Shown: in pieces, positions 1-11,806 of the stretch
How the letters are laid out: the number at the start of each line of letters is the position of its first letter
Numbering within the stretch: the stretch's first letter is position 1
Origin: Melastoma dodecandrum
Taxonomy: Eukaryota > Streptophyta > Magnoliopsida > Myrtales > Melastomataceae
Assembly (NCBI GenBank): GCA_029817715.1
Contig: JARUPY010000087.1
Span: 3,906,001-3,970,000 of the forward strand
DNA: 64,000 nucleotides
Direction: 5' to 3'
The notes under the pieces: generated by a model
What the model saw: the letters and a program-made list of their open reading frames with translations, nothing else
Told to the model about the DNA's origin: nothing
Database searches by the model: none
Translations under genes and position numbers: made by a program

Positions 1-20
1 GCCAATTTGGGGGATCTACA
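1..20 (-). repeat. Start of the 3' LTR of the Ogre/Tat element
   Basis: The reverse complement starts TGTAGATCCCCCAAATTGGC, identical to the outer end of the 5' LTR at 14576-14595. The rest of this LTR lies before the window. Confidence 0.85.
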
Positions 21-36
21 GTTTGCCCCTCCTTGC
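21..36 (-). other. Polypurine tract (plus-strand primer) of the Ogre/Tat element
   Basis: On the minus strand a purine-rich run, GCAAGGAGGGGCAAAC, ends exactly where the 3' LTR begins. The LARD at 46761-46778 has a closely similar tract in the same position, supporting a shared replication system. Confidence 0.8.
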
Positions 37-2685
37 GAGAGGATCTGAAAAGATTTTCTCGCAAGGACGTCCTAGATACCCCAAATTGTGAACTTGAGGC
101 ATTCTTGGTAGATCTGTTCCTTGGGATCTCTTCAAGAAAATGTTAGTAACAAATGCATCCCCGTGAAGTGCGTGGGTAATCAAACATGTATGATTACGAC
201 ATTCATGCTTGTCATATTTTATTTTGATGAAACTTATTAAGATTGCTTCTGAGTGAGACCGGAGAAGGGCCTTTGGTTCCTCTCATTGCTCGCTTTGGCT
301 TCTGAATAACGTCTCGATTGGGTTTTAGAATTCCTTTGACTTGGATGTTCATGTACCGGTCGAAGGAGTCTTTGTTTAGGTCGAAATCTAGTTTCGGCAC
401 AAGGCCTTGTCGATGAGGCTTCAAATTCAGTGTTTGGAAGAATGAGTCTAAGGACCTCATCGGAAGTTGTTGGAGCATAGAGGTTTCACCGTTCAAGCGA
501 ATTCTCCATTTTCAAACAGCTCGTCAGTTGAGTTGCTCCGTTGGGGATTGATGTTGATCTTTGATGAATTTTGGTGATCCACCTCAGGGAACATTCTTTC
601 TTGATTTGTCGGATAACTAGCACTTTTGCTCTTGCGACCTCTCATGTAGGCCCTAGTGCTTTAGTTTTGCTCTTTCACTTTTCGCGCTCTGCTTTTAAAG
701 ACTTTAGCCTTTGCGCTGATTTTGCTTTTTCTCTGCTTATATGTAGGGATTTGCCCATTTTCTTTCTTTTCCTTTGCTTTGTTGGAGAGACTTTGGACTC
801 CTTAGGGAATTATATTTCTGGTTAGTTTATGAGGATTTGCCCCATCCCTTTTTTATTGATCTTTTTGGAGATGTCTTTGACTCCTGAATCATTCCATGGT
901 ACAACTCAACTGACAAGCTAGCTCGTTGATGGTACCTCTTCGCTCAAACCTTGAGGAAGTGTCGCCTCTATGGTCCTTTGCTTCCGGTTTTTGACTACAG
1001 GATCTCCGTTAACCTCGATGTGAGGCGATCCTTAGCTCAGTGGGAGTAGTGTGTACCGAAACTTCGACTTTGGCTAGAAAGGGTTAGCGATGGTCAATGT
1101 CTGTGTTTGGGATAGAGAATAAATGCTCGATCTCATCCAAGTCTGAGCATCTTTCGTCAAAGGACTCTTTATCCGCCGAGACGCCTGCTTAGAAGAGCTC
1201 TCATGTGTTTACGCTCATCTCTCTAGGTAAGTGTTTGGGGAATGGGTTTGCCTTCTCCGATCCTCGCTCAGAAGTGTTTTCTTAATGTGAAATTTTGAGG
1301 GTGCGAATGATCATGCAAATGCTTAGGAAATGCATACGTTTGGGTAAACAAACCTCCTCGGAGTCGAGCATGTTTGAGTTATGTGGGAAGGTGCATGTAC
1401 TCTTGTCCCCCCATAGCTTCTTCGAGGTTAGGCTCGAAAACGGCTTCCACCCGACCACCCTCGCCGTTGCCTAGGAGTTTGTACCATACTGTGTGGATGT
1501 CCATGTACCTACACAGTTGACAACGGACGTAGACGAAGTTAGCTCATGTACTTCGATTCTCGCTTGGGGAAATAAAATCAAATGTCTGCTGGGTAGATGA
1601 GGTGAGGAATGTCCATCTCGACTGCCGCTGGGGAGGAATATGATCGGATATTATGGGTTCATGTAACCGACTTCAACTTGGGGAATTAGAGGCATGGCTC
1701 CGACTGGGGAAAGGAAGGTATGATTCCATCTGGAGGATGATGAGAAATCTTGTTAGAGTGCCGTGTAGATGATACTCCCTTTTGGTATGTTCATCCTTGG
1801 TGATAACAAAGGCAAATATCAAATCTTTGGCTCGAAGTTTCCACCCGACTTTGCCTTTGTTCGTAATGCAGGGTGTTTATGTACCTACACTCGCCAAAGA
1901 GCGGGAAAAACAAGTGTGCCTATGTAACTTATTCCGCAGATGAAGTATTAAAATACTCCCTTTCGTGAAGTCTTCCTTGGTGATAACAAAGGCAAATATC
2001 GAATCTTTGGCTCGAAGTTTCCACCCGACCGCCCACGCCTTTGTTCGTAATGTAGGGTGTTCATGTACCTACACTCGCCAAAGGGCGGGGAACAAGTGAG
2101 CTCGTGTAACTTGTCCCATCGAGAAAGTATTAAAATTGGACTAATACTCCCTTTCATGTCTTTTCGCCATTGTGTCTTTGTCCGATGGAATCGAAGGATT
2201 GATGAAATCTACTCTTGCCATGTACTGTTATATAGGTTGCTCGTGTACCTATCGAACAGGTGACGAGAAAACAAGTGGGTACGTGTGACCTGCTTCTTTT
2301 AGAGTAGAAACAAAATTTGCTAATGTAATTTCGTTTATGAGAAAGATGAAGTAGAGTTATGATACTCCCCTTTTACGTTCCGCCAGTGCATCTTTATCCG
2401 CAGGAATCAAAGGATTGACGAAACTGCAACAAGTCTTTGGCTTAAAGCTTTACCGTCCTGCCACCCTCGCCTTTGTCACAGGGGTTGTGTACCGTTCGTG
2501 TGAGGAGCTCTTGTACCTGCCCACGAGACAAAGGACGTAAACGAAATAAGCTCATGTAATTTCGTTTAACTTTTGATAACGAGAGTATTGATTGTGTAAT
2601 TCTCTCTTTTCATTTGTCAGCGTCTTTGCCCCAGTCGACTCCCTGGGGATATAGATGAATTTAGCTGACGTATATTACTTCGAAG
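37..2685 (-). repeat. Non-coding 3' region with degenerate tandem units
   Basis: No convincing coding sequence is present. From about 1740 to 2600 the sequence repeats units of roughly 190-220 bp. Each contains a 'tactcccttt' box, 'ggtgataacaaaggc', 'ggctcgaagtttccacccgac' and 'gtacctacactcgccaaag'. More diverged relatives continue leftward to about 1400. The same boxes recur in the opposite orientation at 43.5-45.4 kb in the LARD. Repeats between integrase and the 3' LTR are known from Ogre elements. Short ORFs here (for example 212-496) look fortuitous. Confidence 0.7.
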
Positions 2686-4665
2686 TTATGGCTTTGACAC
2701 TTTATAGGTGTAATATCGTCGGAGAGCATCCGCGTTGATTGCTTGCGGTAAATCTCCTCCTTCCATTCTTGCTAGGATAGTTGCTCCTCCGTAGAAGGCG
2801 TGCTTGACGACAAACGGTCCTTCGTAGTTTGGAGCGAATTTCCCTCGTGGATCCTTGAGATTCGGTAGGATTTTTTTAAGAACGAGGTCACCTAGTCTGT
2901 ACCTGATTGGCTTGACCTTTTTGTTGAATGCTCTAGACATGCGTTGTTGGTAGCATTGCATATGGTGAGCTACGGCAAGTCGTTTCTCATCAATGAAGTC
3001 GAGGTGGGCGATTTGATGATTGGCCTTCTCTTCTTCTGTCATGTTGCTTTGGGATGATATCCTGAGAGTTGGCAATTTGACCTCTGCTGGAATGACCGCT
3101 TGAGTGCCGTAGACGAGCTCGAAGGGAGTTGCCCCAGTCGAAGTGCGCATCGTCGTTCTGTAGGTGAGTAACGTGAAGGGGAGCTTCTCATGCCAATTGC
3201 GATATGTAATTGCTGTCTTCTGAAGGATTTTCTTCATGTTTTTGTTGGCGGCTTCGACTGCACCGTTCATTTGTGGACGGTACGGTGAAGAGTTGAGGTG
3301 CTTGATTCGAAATTCCGTACATAGGGATTCCATTAGTTTGTTGTTGAAGTTTGAACCATTGTCTGTGACCAATAGCTCTGGAACTCCATATATGGCGATG
3401 ATGTTCGCCCTCATGAAACGCACGACGTTGTTTGCTGTGACTTCTTTGAAGGATTGTGCTTCAATCCACTTGGTAAAGTAATCGATCGCGACCAGTAAAA
3501 ATCGATGCTCGTTGGATGCCTTGGGGTTGATGGGCCCGATCACGTCCATGCCCCACATCGAGAATGGCCATGGTTCAAATAGCGGGTAAAGTCTTGTTGG
3601 AGGCACATGTACCTTGTCGCTGTAAATCTGACACTTGTGACATGCTTTGACATATTTGATGCAATCGGCTTCCATTGTAAGCCAATAATACCCCTGTCGC
3701 ATGATTTTCTGGGCGAGAGCGTATCCGTTCATGTGCGGTCCGCAAACCCCTTCATGGACATCGATAATGAGGGCTTCAGCTTCTTGCTTGGTGACGCATC
3801 GCATGAGAGCTGTCGTGAAGGATTTTTTGTACAAGGTATCACCGTCTAGAAAATAACTTCTTGTTAACCTCCGGATGAACTTGCGTTCTTTCCCCGTGCT
3901 ATTCTGGGGAAATCCTCCTGATTGTAAATAATTCTTGATGTCCATGAACCAAGGTAGGGAATCTTCGGGTTGACTTTGCTCAATATGCATGCAGCTTGGA
4001 TCATCAGCAATATTGATACGCAAGGGCTCGATGTCCATTTCTCTAGCCAACGGAATCATTGAGGCGAGCACTGCAAGAGCATCAGCAAATCGATTATCAG
4101 TTCGTGGGAGATAATTAAATTCAATATCAGTAAATTGTCTGATAAGCGTTTGTAGATAATCCTGATATGGAATGAGCTTTGGGTCTCGAGTGCGCCATGC
4201 TCCATTTGTCTGGGAGATGATGAGTGCCGAATCTCCATGAACGTCGAGGAGCTTAACCCGCATGTCGAGTGCACGAAGTAGGCCGAGGATGCACGCTTCA
4301 TATTCAGCTATGTTGTTCGTGCAGGGAAAGGTGACTTTGGCGGCCGTTGGGTAATATTGTCCATCTGGGGAGATTACCACAGCTCCTATTCCCGATCCTG
4401 AGGAAATAACTGCACCGTCGAAGTACATCTTCCACCTTGGTTCTTGTTCCATGAGCAAGATGTTCTCATCTGGTAGTCCGATTTCCAAAGATGAATCATC
4501 CGTTCCTGGATATTCAGCGATGTGATCAGCGATTGTTCTCCCCTTGACTGACTTCGTGGAGTGGAATTGAATGTCGAATTCGGCTAGTTGTAATTGCCAC
4601 TTAGAGACTCTTCCCATCAGTGTTGGCTTGTCGAAGAGGTACTTGAGTGGGTCATTCTCGGACAC
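2686..4665 (-). pseudogene. Pol part 2: RNase H tail, second RNase H, integrase
   Basis: This is an open stretch of 659 codons, the C-terminal part of the polyprotein. Its first ~60 residues finish the RT-linked RNase H connection domain. A second, archaeal-type RNase H follows (starting near WKMYFDGA, then NIAEYEACILGL, DSALI and RFADALA as acidic sites). Integrase comes next: the zinc finger (HEGVCGPHMNG, then CHKCQ) and the DDE core (WGMDVIGPI, LLVTDNGSNFN, and the Glu in NGAVEAANKN). A GPY-like tail (DLVLKK ... YEGPFVVK) ends the protein. It is separated from the upstream part by an in-frame break at 4666-4755, so it is scored as part of a broken pol. The domain pair RNase H + aRNH is characteristic of Tat elements. 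Confidence 0.88.
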
Positions 4666-4755
4666 TAACAGGATCTCATAGTGCAGAGTATACTGTCGGA
4701 GTCGGTGGAGAACCCAAATGAGTGCGCAGCAGGTACGCTCAGAAGTTGTGTATCT

Positions 4756-6017
4756 TCACTCACAATCTGTAAATTTCTTGCTGAGGTAGTAAATCGCGTG
4801 CTCCTTGGCACCTGGCAATTGTTGGGCGAGCATGGCTCCAAATGATTCTTCCCTGACGGTGAGATAGAGCGTGAGAGGATGCCTCGGCTTTGGCGGGATA
4901 AGAACTGGTGGTTCTATCAAATACGTCTTAATCTGTTCAAATGCCACCTTGCAATCATCGTCCCATTCAAATTTGACGTATTTCCTTAATTTCTTGAACA
5001 GTGGTTTGCATGTGTCTGCTAGGTTGGAGATGAACCGTCCGATGTAGTTAACACGTCCCATGAAGCCGCGGATCTCTTTGACTGACTTTGGAGTTGGGAG
5101 ATCACGAATTGCTTCAATTTTATCGGGATCAATCTCAATACCTTTGTTGCTGACAACAAAACCAAGAAGTTTTCCTGAAGTTGCTCCAAACACGCATTTG
5201 GTGGGGTTGAGGCGTAGCTTGTACTTGCGAAGTCGTTCGAATAGCTTTCGGAGGATGACGGCGTGGTTTTCACCTTCTTTGGACTTGGCGATCATGTCAT
5301 CGACGTAGACTTCAATTTCGCGATGCATCATATCGTGGAACAACACCACCATAGCACGTTGATAGGTTGCCCTGCATTCTTGAGTCCAAAAGGCATGACT
5401 CGATAACAGAAGGTGCCCCAGGGCGTCGTGAAGGTTGTTTTTTCTTTGTCTTCTTCGGCCATGCGAATCTGATTGTAACCGGAGAATCCATCCATGAAAG
5501 AGAATATGTTGAATCCAGCGGTATTGTCTACCAATAGATCGATGTGCGGGAGTGGACAGTCATCCTTGGGACTTGCCTTGTTGAGGTCGCGGTAGTCGAC
5601 GCAGACTCAGACTTTCCCGTTCTTCTTGATGACGGGGACTATGTTGGCAACCCATTGTGGATAGGTAGACACTTCAATAAAGTTGACCTTCAGCAGCTTA
5701 TCCACTTCTTCCTTGATGGCAAGGGCTAGTTCGGGCTTGTACCGGCGTTGCTTCTGCTTTATAGGGTGAACTGACGGGTCGGTAGGAATCTTGTGCTCCA
5801 CAATCTCTGAATCTAGTCCCGGCATATCTGTGTAAGACCAAGCAAAGACGTCAGAGAATTCCTTGAGCAGGTTGACGATGTCTTCAATTTCCTCCTTTGA
5901 TAAATTTGCGCCGATGAACAACTCCTTGGGATCATCTTGAGTTCCAATGCCAATTGAAATTGGCTTCTGCAGTGTGATGTCCTTCGGTTCTTCATGTCGT
6001 TGAAGACCTTGTTCCAA
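4756..6017 (-). pseudogene. Pol part 1: reverse transcriptase and first RNase H
   Basis: Three consecutive reading-frame pieces (6017-5607, 5534-5328, 5352-4756) together encode one RT. They carry the N-terminal HPIKQKQRRYKPE and VANIVPVIKKNGKV region, then YRDLNKASPKD and MPFGLKNAG, then the catalytic YVDDMIAKS, followed by the connection and RNase H start (LTLYLTVREESFGAML). The breaks are a stop after the VIKKNGKV segment and a frame change just before the catalytic motif. The protein therefore cannot be made intact from this copy. Upstream lies a gap that may be the Ogre intron. Confidence 0.85.
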
Positions 6018-6956
6018 TCCATAATATCCGTCTATGGATTTGGGGTCGTCTACTACTTCTCCGGCTTGTTCAGAGGCTTTCTTGAGTGCTCCTGAAGCGC
6101 CAATCCTGAAAAGGAGAAGAAATTAGAATTATGTATTCAAATGAATTTATTTGAAATATTATTCTATACGACAATTCATGATAAGGCATGCGCTTTTGAC
6201 CAAAAGAAAATGTTGTGGGATCAGGACTCAGCGGGTCCCTCGTCATTTCCTCAGATTCGCCTTGATCATCAGCGGCCCGATCCCACAAACGCCCTAGGTA
6301 CTGCCTAGGGGTCGCGTTACATATAGACAACCTTGCTAGTCCGCGACCAGAATGTAACAAGGTAACCTACCCTAGACTCTATCTATCTAAGTGCATAAAA
6401 GTAAAAATGGAAAGTTTCACCCATCGATAGGCATGTCTGACTCGGCCAAGGTCGACGCTTCCATCATACAAACTTCTTCTTCGGACTCTTGTGTCCTGGT
6501 CTTCTCGTCTTCCTTCTCCTCCACTTCTTTGCTCGTAGCAGGAGAGTCCACATGTCTGTTCGGAGGGGGTGCTTCGATCCGTGGAGGCGTCCTGGGCAGC
6601 ATTGGCACCACTGGAGCTCGAAAGTATGGCGCCCGCATGCGAGGTCGACGCCTATGACCGAACCCGATATTCACTCAGATGACATTGACATGTTCAACAA
6701 TCGTCCGCTCATCATCGACTTCTTCATCACTCCGAATCTTTACACCCCCCAGCTTCTCCGACAGGATTTCGCCTTCCATTGTCGTCGCAGATGAACGGAC
6801 GAAACGGATGGCAGACTTGTTGCCGGTGTGATTGCCCTGTTCGCGCTGCATTTTGCCAGTGAATCCGAGTCCACTCCCTGCAGGATTTTGAATAGTGATC
6901 GGATAGACGATCCCCTGCCCTCTAATTCCGAGTCCTTGGCCCGGTTGATACCCATG
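6018..6956 (-). other. Spacer between protease and RT, candidate Ogre-type intron
   Basis: There is no protein domain between the end of the protease frame (6957) and the RT frame (6017). The segment includes an AT-rich stretch at 6110-6190, and the ORFs seen in it overlap on both strands without family resemblance. In Ogre elements an intron is known to sit exactly here and its partial splicing controls Gag/Pol ratio. I infer the same role but did not fix splice sites. Confidence 0.45.
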
Positions 6957-7829
6957 TCAAAGGAATTCCTTTGCGGCGCTGATGTTGTCCCATGTCATCA
7001 AAGGATCCGATTTGTAGTCACGCCTCACCATGTTGACCATCTCCAAGGTCTGTGTTGTTGACGGCTCTTCGGTTGGCTCTCCCACGTATGGCATGTCAAT
7101 CTCGTGGCAAAGCTGCATTGAATGTTCTCCTCGGACTGTGATGAGCTTGCCATCTGAGGAAAATCGAATCATCTGATGAAGCGTTGAGGGAACTGCCCGA
7201 GCTTGGTGAATCCATGGACGCCCCAGCAACATGTTGAAGGACCCCGCAGTCTCCAGAATCTAGAATTGGGTAGAGAAGAGGGTTGGCCCAACTTTGATCT
7301 CCAACGTAACTTCCCCATGGGCCTGTCGCTTCGCGCCGTCGAAAGCCCGAATAGTTAAGCTGGATTGTGAAAGTTTTTCCAAGTTGATGCCGAGCTTTTG
7401 AGCTACTGCCAACGGGATGATATTAACCCCTGACCCGCCATCGATGAGAACCATGGAGATGGTGGTATCACGACACTTGAGCGTGATGAAGAGAGCATTG
7501 TTGTGATCCGGCCCCTGTTCCGGTAGATCATCTTCCGAGAAGGTAATCACATTATTCGCCAACATGCTGCTCATATATGCATCCAATGCGGCGACTTCAA
7601 CTTGTTCTGGCATATGTACCTCGGCTAAAAATTCCTCTAGCATCTCCCGGTGTTTGTCGGAAGAATGGATAAGGTCGAACAAGGAGATTTGCGCGGGGTG
7701 TTTTCGAAGTTGTTCGACTATGTCATAATCACTTCCCTTTACTATGTAAATCACTTTGCGGATCTGTTCATTCGAGGGCACTTTGGGCTTTGAAGATTCC
7801 GCTGGGAGAGGGGCCTCAGGAGCGGGCAC
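6957..7829 (-). pseudogene. Retroviral-type aspartic protease of the Ogre/Tat element
   Basis: The piece at 7829-7260 carries the catalytic loop MVLIDGGSGVNIIPL, the Tat-type variant of D-S/T-G. The piece at 7232-6957 continues with the second conserved block LLGRPWIHQARAVPSTLHQ. They are in the same frame, separated by a TAG near 7260. Protease cleaves the Gag-Pol polyprotein during particle maturation. The intervening stop is either inactivating or recent decay. The frame follows gag after a short gap with stops at 7830-7877. Confidence 0.8.
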
Positions 7830-7877
7830 TACTCTTCCGGAACGGGTAATGAGTTCAACTTCTGTGCTTGACGGTGT

Positions 7878-10340
7878 TTAACTGGGCCCGATCACTACGG
7901 GAATCCTTGGTTCCGTTAAAGACGAGCCCTCCGTCTGAGAGGATGTTCCAGATCGTGCTTCCCCCGCTGGAACGTAGACATATGGTGCTTTGGACCTCCG
8001 AGGGTTTATCAATGTGAAACCATCCGGTAGTACTGAAGTTGGCGTCACTGGACGTGTCCTTCTATTAGGTTGACTTCGGCATCGACCTCGACCTCTACCT
8101 CGACACCGACCTCGGCCTCGGTTGGCATGAATCATATTGACGTGCTCTGTAGTTGCTTGTTCGCTTTCATACATATGGACTTCTTCCTCGTGGTCAGTCA
8201 GCGGTGAGAAAGAATTGGTGCCAACGTAGTTGACGTGTTCCGGTAGAGGGTTGCTTTTAACGTTCGGGGTTACGGTTGGTGCGGCGAATATGATGACGCC
8301 ATCATCCAATAGATTTTGAATTTTAAATCGAAGGGCAATACAATCTTTGGTGTCATGCCCCGTCGCTCCAGAATGGTATTGACAGACTGCCCCAGGATTA
8401 TACCTGAACGATGAGGGGTTCGTCGCTTTGGATTCCACAGGCTTGACTAAGCCCATGTCCCTCAATCGGGTGAACATGACGTCTAATGGGTCGGGGGTAG
8501 GCGTCAACTCCTCCAATCTTCGTCGAGGACGTTCCTGCTGAGTGGGCCTTTGTTGCTGATGCATTATTACTGGTACGGGTGCTCTAGGGCGAGCGACAGT
8601 GGGTGCTGGAGGTCGAGCAGCTGCTGCGTCGTACGACCTTGGCGCGTATGAAGTCGGAGGTGGTGCTGCCCTCATTGATTGCCTACTGTGTTCGGCGGTT
8701 GCAATAAGCTCCTTGGGCTTCGGCTTAACGGTTGGTTTAGGCGGTGCGGTTGGAATAAGGCCATCACGACTTGCGTCGTCAAGCTGACTGGCGGCGATAA
8801 CGGCTTGGGCAAATGTTAGTGGCGCCCGCCCACCGATCATGAACGGCCCATATTCGCGGGGTAGTAGCTGTAGGAATTCGCTGACAAGGTCCCGCTCTTG
8901 CATGGCTGGCTTAATCTGTGCGGCTACCTCGCGAATGCGGTGGGCAAAATTCTTAATTGATTCCCCTCGAAATCTCCGTAGCTTACGGAGATCAGAAAGT
9001 GTCGGCGCCATCTTGACATTAAAACTGTAATAGTTAAGAAAATCGAGCGCCAGCTCCTTGAAGGTTGTATATTCCCTCACATCCTTGGAGTAGTACCACT
9101 GGAGTGCCGATTCTGCTAGGCTTTCCTGGAACATGGTAATGCGGAGCTTGTCATCTGTAGGATAAACCGACATCTTATGGCAGAAGTGCTTAAGATGTAG
9201 TTCGGGGCAACCCGTGCCCTTAAATTTCTCAAATTCTGGGAGCTTGAATTTGGGCGGTATCTGGAAATGGGGAACTTGGAAGTCATTGTACTCCCATGTA
9301 CGTGCCTGGTATCCCTGGAGGGCATTGATGCGCTCTTCGAGCCTCGCAAGACGTTTAGCCTCAGCTTCCAGCATCGACGAAATCTTCGCCTCGAGTCGTG
9401 TCTCGAAGGCATTTGTTTCTTTCTTTTCTCCCAACAACTCGTCTACAATGGTTGCATTGCGGGTTCTGGGACTGAGCGGGCTTGGCTCTTCATGTAGGGC
9501 TGAGGATGTCGCACCTGGCTGTGACACCCCAAAGTTGGGAGTTGGGACGCCAGTGGGGAAGTAAGGAGTTGGCCTTTCTTCGGAAAATGAGGTCTGAGCA
9601 CAGGGAGTCGGCCCGAATGCTGTTGGGATGTAGGCGGTTGGCCTGGGAGCTGTCGGCTGGGGATAGTAGGGCGGCATATACGACTGCGCTGCGGTTGTCG
9701 GAGGAGGTGGCACGCTCATGTATGGGTTGTATAGGGAGGCTATGCTGGTGAAAGCGGTTGGCCCGGATGTGGTCGGATTGTAGAGCGGAGGCACGCCTGG
9801 AGAAACACCGAATCCTGGTTGGTGGTAAGGATAGTACGGTGGCATCATGGTCGCTTGTGCTGCAGATTCGTGCATGACCGGAGGCAGGTGAGGATTTTGG
9901 GATGCAGCAGGTGCAGGCATGGCTGCAAGTTGTCGTTGGAGGAGTTCCGCCATCATAGTCTTTAGGGAAGACAGCTCAGCCGTCAGTGACTCTACCTTTC
10001 CCCCGAGAGAATTGTCGCCGGCTCCTTGGGCCGATATAAGCGTGGCAGAATTGAATGGGACGGTGGTCGGGGACACCCTTGAGCTTTGGATGGCTGGCGC
10101 AGTGGAGGCCGCCAGCGGTGGAATGTGGAACGGGGACATGCCTCCTGTCGAAGGTTGACCAGCAGTGATGACCGAGGCCAACGGAGGGAACATGGATGCA
10201 CTCAAGGAGAATGTTGGCGTCGGGGCCAACGGGGATTCGACCGCTGGAGGTGGAATAGCAATTGTGACCTCAATAGGGGGGTCGCCTTCAGGGGTGACAG
10301 CTGGAGCGTTCATAGCATGTCCTGGGGAAGCGTCTGCCAT
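7878..10340 (-). CDS. gag: Gag polyprotein of the Ogre/Tat element
   Basis: An 820-codon open frame starts at an ATG (10340-10338). Residues 1-330 are low-complexity and rich in Pro, Ala, Ser, Thr and Tyr. A retrotransposon gag capsid domain follows at about 360-520 (FKLPEFEKFKGTGCPELHLK, AESALQWYYSKD, FRGESIKNFAHR). A zinc-knuckle variant lies at about 655 (CQYHSGATGHDTKDC, C-x2-H-x5-H-x4-C), as is usual in Tat gags. An Arg/Gly tract (RGRGRCRGRGRGRCR) near 740-760 likely binds RNA. The frame is open throughout, in contrast to the broken pol, so capsid-like protein could still be made if transcribed. Confidence 0.88.
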   Translation of the reverse strand: MADASPGHAMNAPAVTPEGDPPIEVTIAIPPPAVESPLAPTPTFSLSASMFPPLASVITAGQPSTGGMSPFHIPPLAASTAPAIQSSRVSPTTVPFNSATLISAQGAGDNSLGGKVESLTAELSSLKTMMAELLQRQLAAMPAPAASQNPHLPPVMHESAAQATMMPPYYPYHQPGFGVSPGVPPLYNPTTSGPTAFTSIASLYNPYMSVPPPPTTAAQSYMPPYYPQPTAPRPTAYIPTAFGPTPCAQTSFSEERPTPYFPTGVPTPNFGVSQPGATSSALHEEPSPLSPRTRNATIVDELLGEKKETNAFETRLEAKISSMLEAEAKRLARLEERINALQGYQARTWEYNDFQVPHFQIPPKFKLPEFEKFKGTGCPELHLKHFCHKMSVYPTDDKLRITMFQESLAESALQWYYSKDVREYTTFKELALDFLNYYSFNVKMAPTLSDLRKLRRFRGESIKNFAHRIREVAAQIKPAMQERDLVSEFLQLLPREYGPFMIGGRAPLTFAQAVIAASQLDDASRDGLIPTAPPKPTVKPKPKELIATAEHSRQSMRAAPPPTSYAPRSYDAAAARPPAPTVARPRAPVPVIMHQQQRPTQQERPRRRLEELTPTPDPLDVMFTRLRDMGLVKPVESKATNPSSFRYNPGAVCQYHSGATGHDTKDCIALRFKIQNLLDDGVIIFAAPTVTPNVKSNPLPEHVNYVGTNSFSPLTDHEEEVHMYESEQATTEHVNMIHANRGRGRCRGRGRGRCRSQPNRRTRPVTPTSVLPDGFTLINPRRSKAPYVYVPAGEARSGTSSQTEGSSLTEPRIPVVIGPS

Positions 10341-10720
10341 GATTCTTCGAACGGATCGATACTTTGTGCGTCTCTTAAAGGTAGCAATTGCTCAGTACCT
10401 TGGTTGAGATTTAAAAGAATTAGGTTAGCATCAAACATCAAAGCGTCCTTGGTGCATAATATGTTGTGATGCATGATTCGGCCTAGTGCGAGGATTTGAT
10501 TACGATTACAGAGGATTCAATCCAAGAAAAGGATAGATAAGTAGTACTCATGGATAAAGTCGTTTTAACATAGTACGAAATATTAGAAAACCATAACGTA
10601 GATAGGGGGAGCACGCAGGCTCCAGTTGTCACTCCTAGTCCCGGTGACGGTTGCGCTCGAAGTGGAAACGCCTAAGGCGGGCATCTTCGAAGCTCCAGTC
10701 GACGGGCGAAAGCTCGAAGT

Positions 10721-11806
10721 TCATCCGGTGAGAGTGGTCCAGATCCTAACAATGTTTGCAATAGCCCGCTTTGCCGCTTGCGTGACTGACGCTCGCAGGT
10801 CCAGGTCAATGGGCTCATACAATCTATCTGGAGGTGGTGGCACCATCGATGTTCCGCCGAATTGATGGAGTAAGCAGCTCGGGACGTAATAGGAAGTCCC
10901 TATAATCCCGACGATGGGGATGTGGTATCCGGCTTGCGAATCAATGATGGCCGTGGTGCTGTTGAAGCAGCGTGCCTTCGGGTAGAAGTCCTCCGCAGTC
11001 AAACTCTGGAAGAAACGAGTGGTCCCCCTGAAGGAACGAATTGCCAAGTAGCCGCGTTCTGCTATGCGACCCAAGAGCCTGGGGTGGTGTTCCGAGCGAA
11101 GATTATACCCGATAACCCCGAGATGTGTTGTGAACCATGCCTGCAAGAGCGCTAAGCTGCATGTAGCCCGGTGGTGTTTAATACCTTGTCGGGATCTCTG
11201 AATGATGGCAGAGAGGTTGTAGTTGATTTCCCCGACTAGGTTTGGGATGAACGGTCCACCTGCTATGATTGCCTCTGCGACCTTGATCGCACGTCCGTGA
11301 ATGGAGCTAGCAGTGACGGGGTACAGGATGGTGCCGACGAACATGACGATGAATGCTCTGGCGGACGCTTGTCCACTTCTGAGATGTGGGAGGAAAGGGG
11401 ACGTCTGTAGGAGGAGGAGCTCTTTGATGTCGACGTGATCTTGAGGGGTCAAAAGCGTGGTGACCGCCACGGGAGTAGTCCTTAAGAATTCTGCGACGCT
11501 TCCCCTGACACGGTCGTGTCGTTGGAGGGGTACGGGGCCAGGGCGGTAGGGCAGCTCTGCCAGGTGTAGGTACTCCTCGCAAGTGGGAGCGAGCTCCAAT
11601 GCACCGAAGCTGAAAGTAAACGTCTCGGGAGTCCATCGAGTGACGAGGTTCTGGAGGAGTGCCCAACCCAACTTGAGATCGATCAAATCCACGAGTGCTC
11701 CGAGCTTCGACCGAACATAGTCACGCTCGGATGATCTGAGACCGTTATGCCAGTCCCGCAGCAACTGCGTCGATGGGATGTCCTTGCGAAGAAAAACTGG
11801 CTCCAT
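10721..11806 (-). CDS. Extra ORF1 upstream of gag, DUF7745 / plant-mobile-domain-like
   Basis: This is a 361-codon frame from the first ATG (MEPVFLRKD) at 11806, between the 5' leader and gag. It is predicted globular, with no membrane segment or signal. The pattern WTPETFTFSFGALELAPTCEEYLHL resembles the plant mobile domain proteins related to MAIN/MAIL1, now also called DUF7745, which occur both as host genes and as retrotransposon passengers. Ogre elements are known to carry an ORF of unknown function in exactly this place. Its function is not known; I assign the family by pattern recognition only. The frame is uninterrupted. Confidence 0.68.
   Translation of the reverse strand: MEPVFLRKDIPSTQLLRDWHNGLRSSERDYVRSKLGALVDLIDLKLGWALLQNLVTRWTPETFTFSFGALELAPTCEEYLHLAELPYRPGPVPLQRHDRVRGSVAEFLRTTPVAVTTLLTPQDHVDIKELLLLQTSPFLPHLRSGQASARAFIVMFVGTILYPVTASSIHGRAIKVAEAIIAGGPFIPNLVGEINYNLSAIIQRSRQGIKHHRATCSLALLQAWFTTHLGVIGYNLRSEHHPRLLGRIAERGYLAIRSFRGTTRFFQSLTAEDFYPKARCFNSTTAIIDSQAGYHIPIVGIIGTSYYVPSCLLHQFGGTSMVPPPPDRLYEPIDLDLRASVTQAAKRAIANIVRIWTTLTG

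Noticed and set aside
8599..10469. Plus-strand ORFs of 60-127 codons
   Set aside because: Antisense shadows of the 820-codon gag frame.
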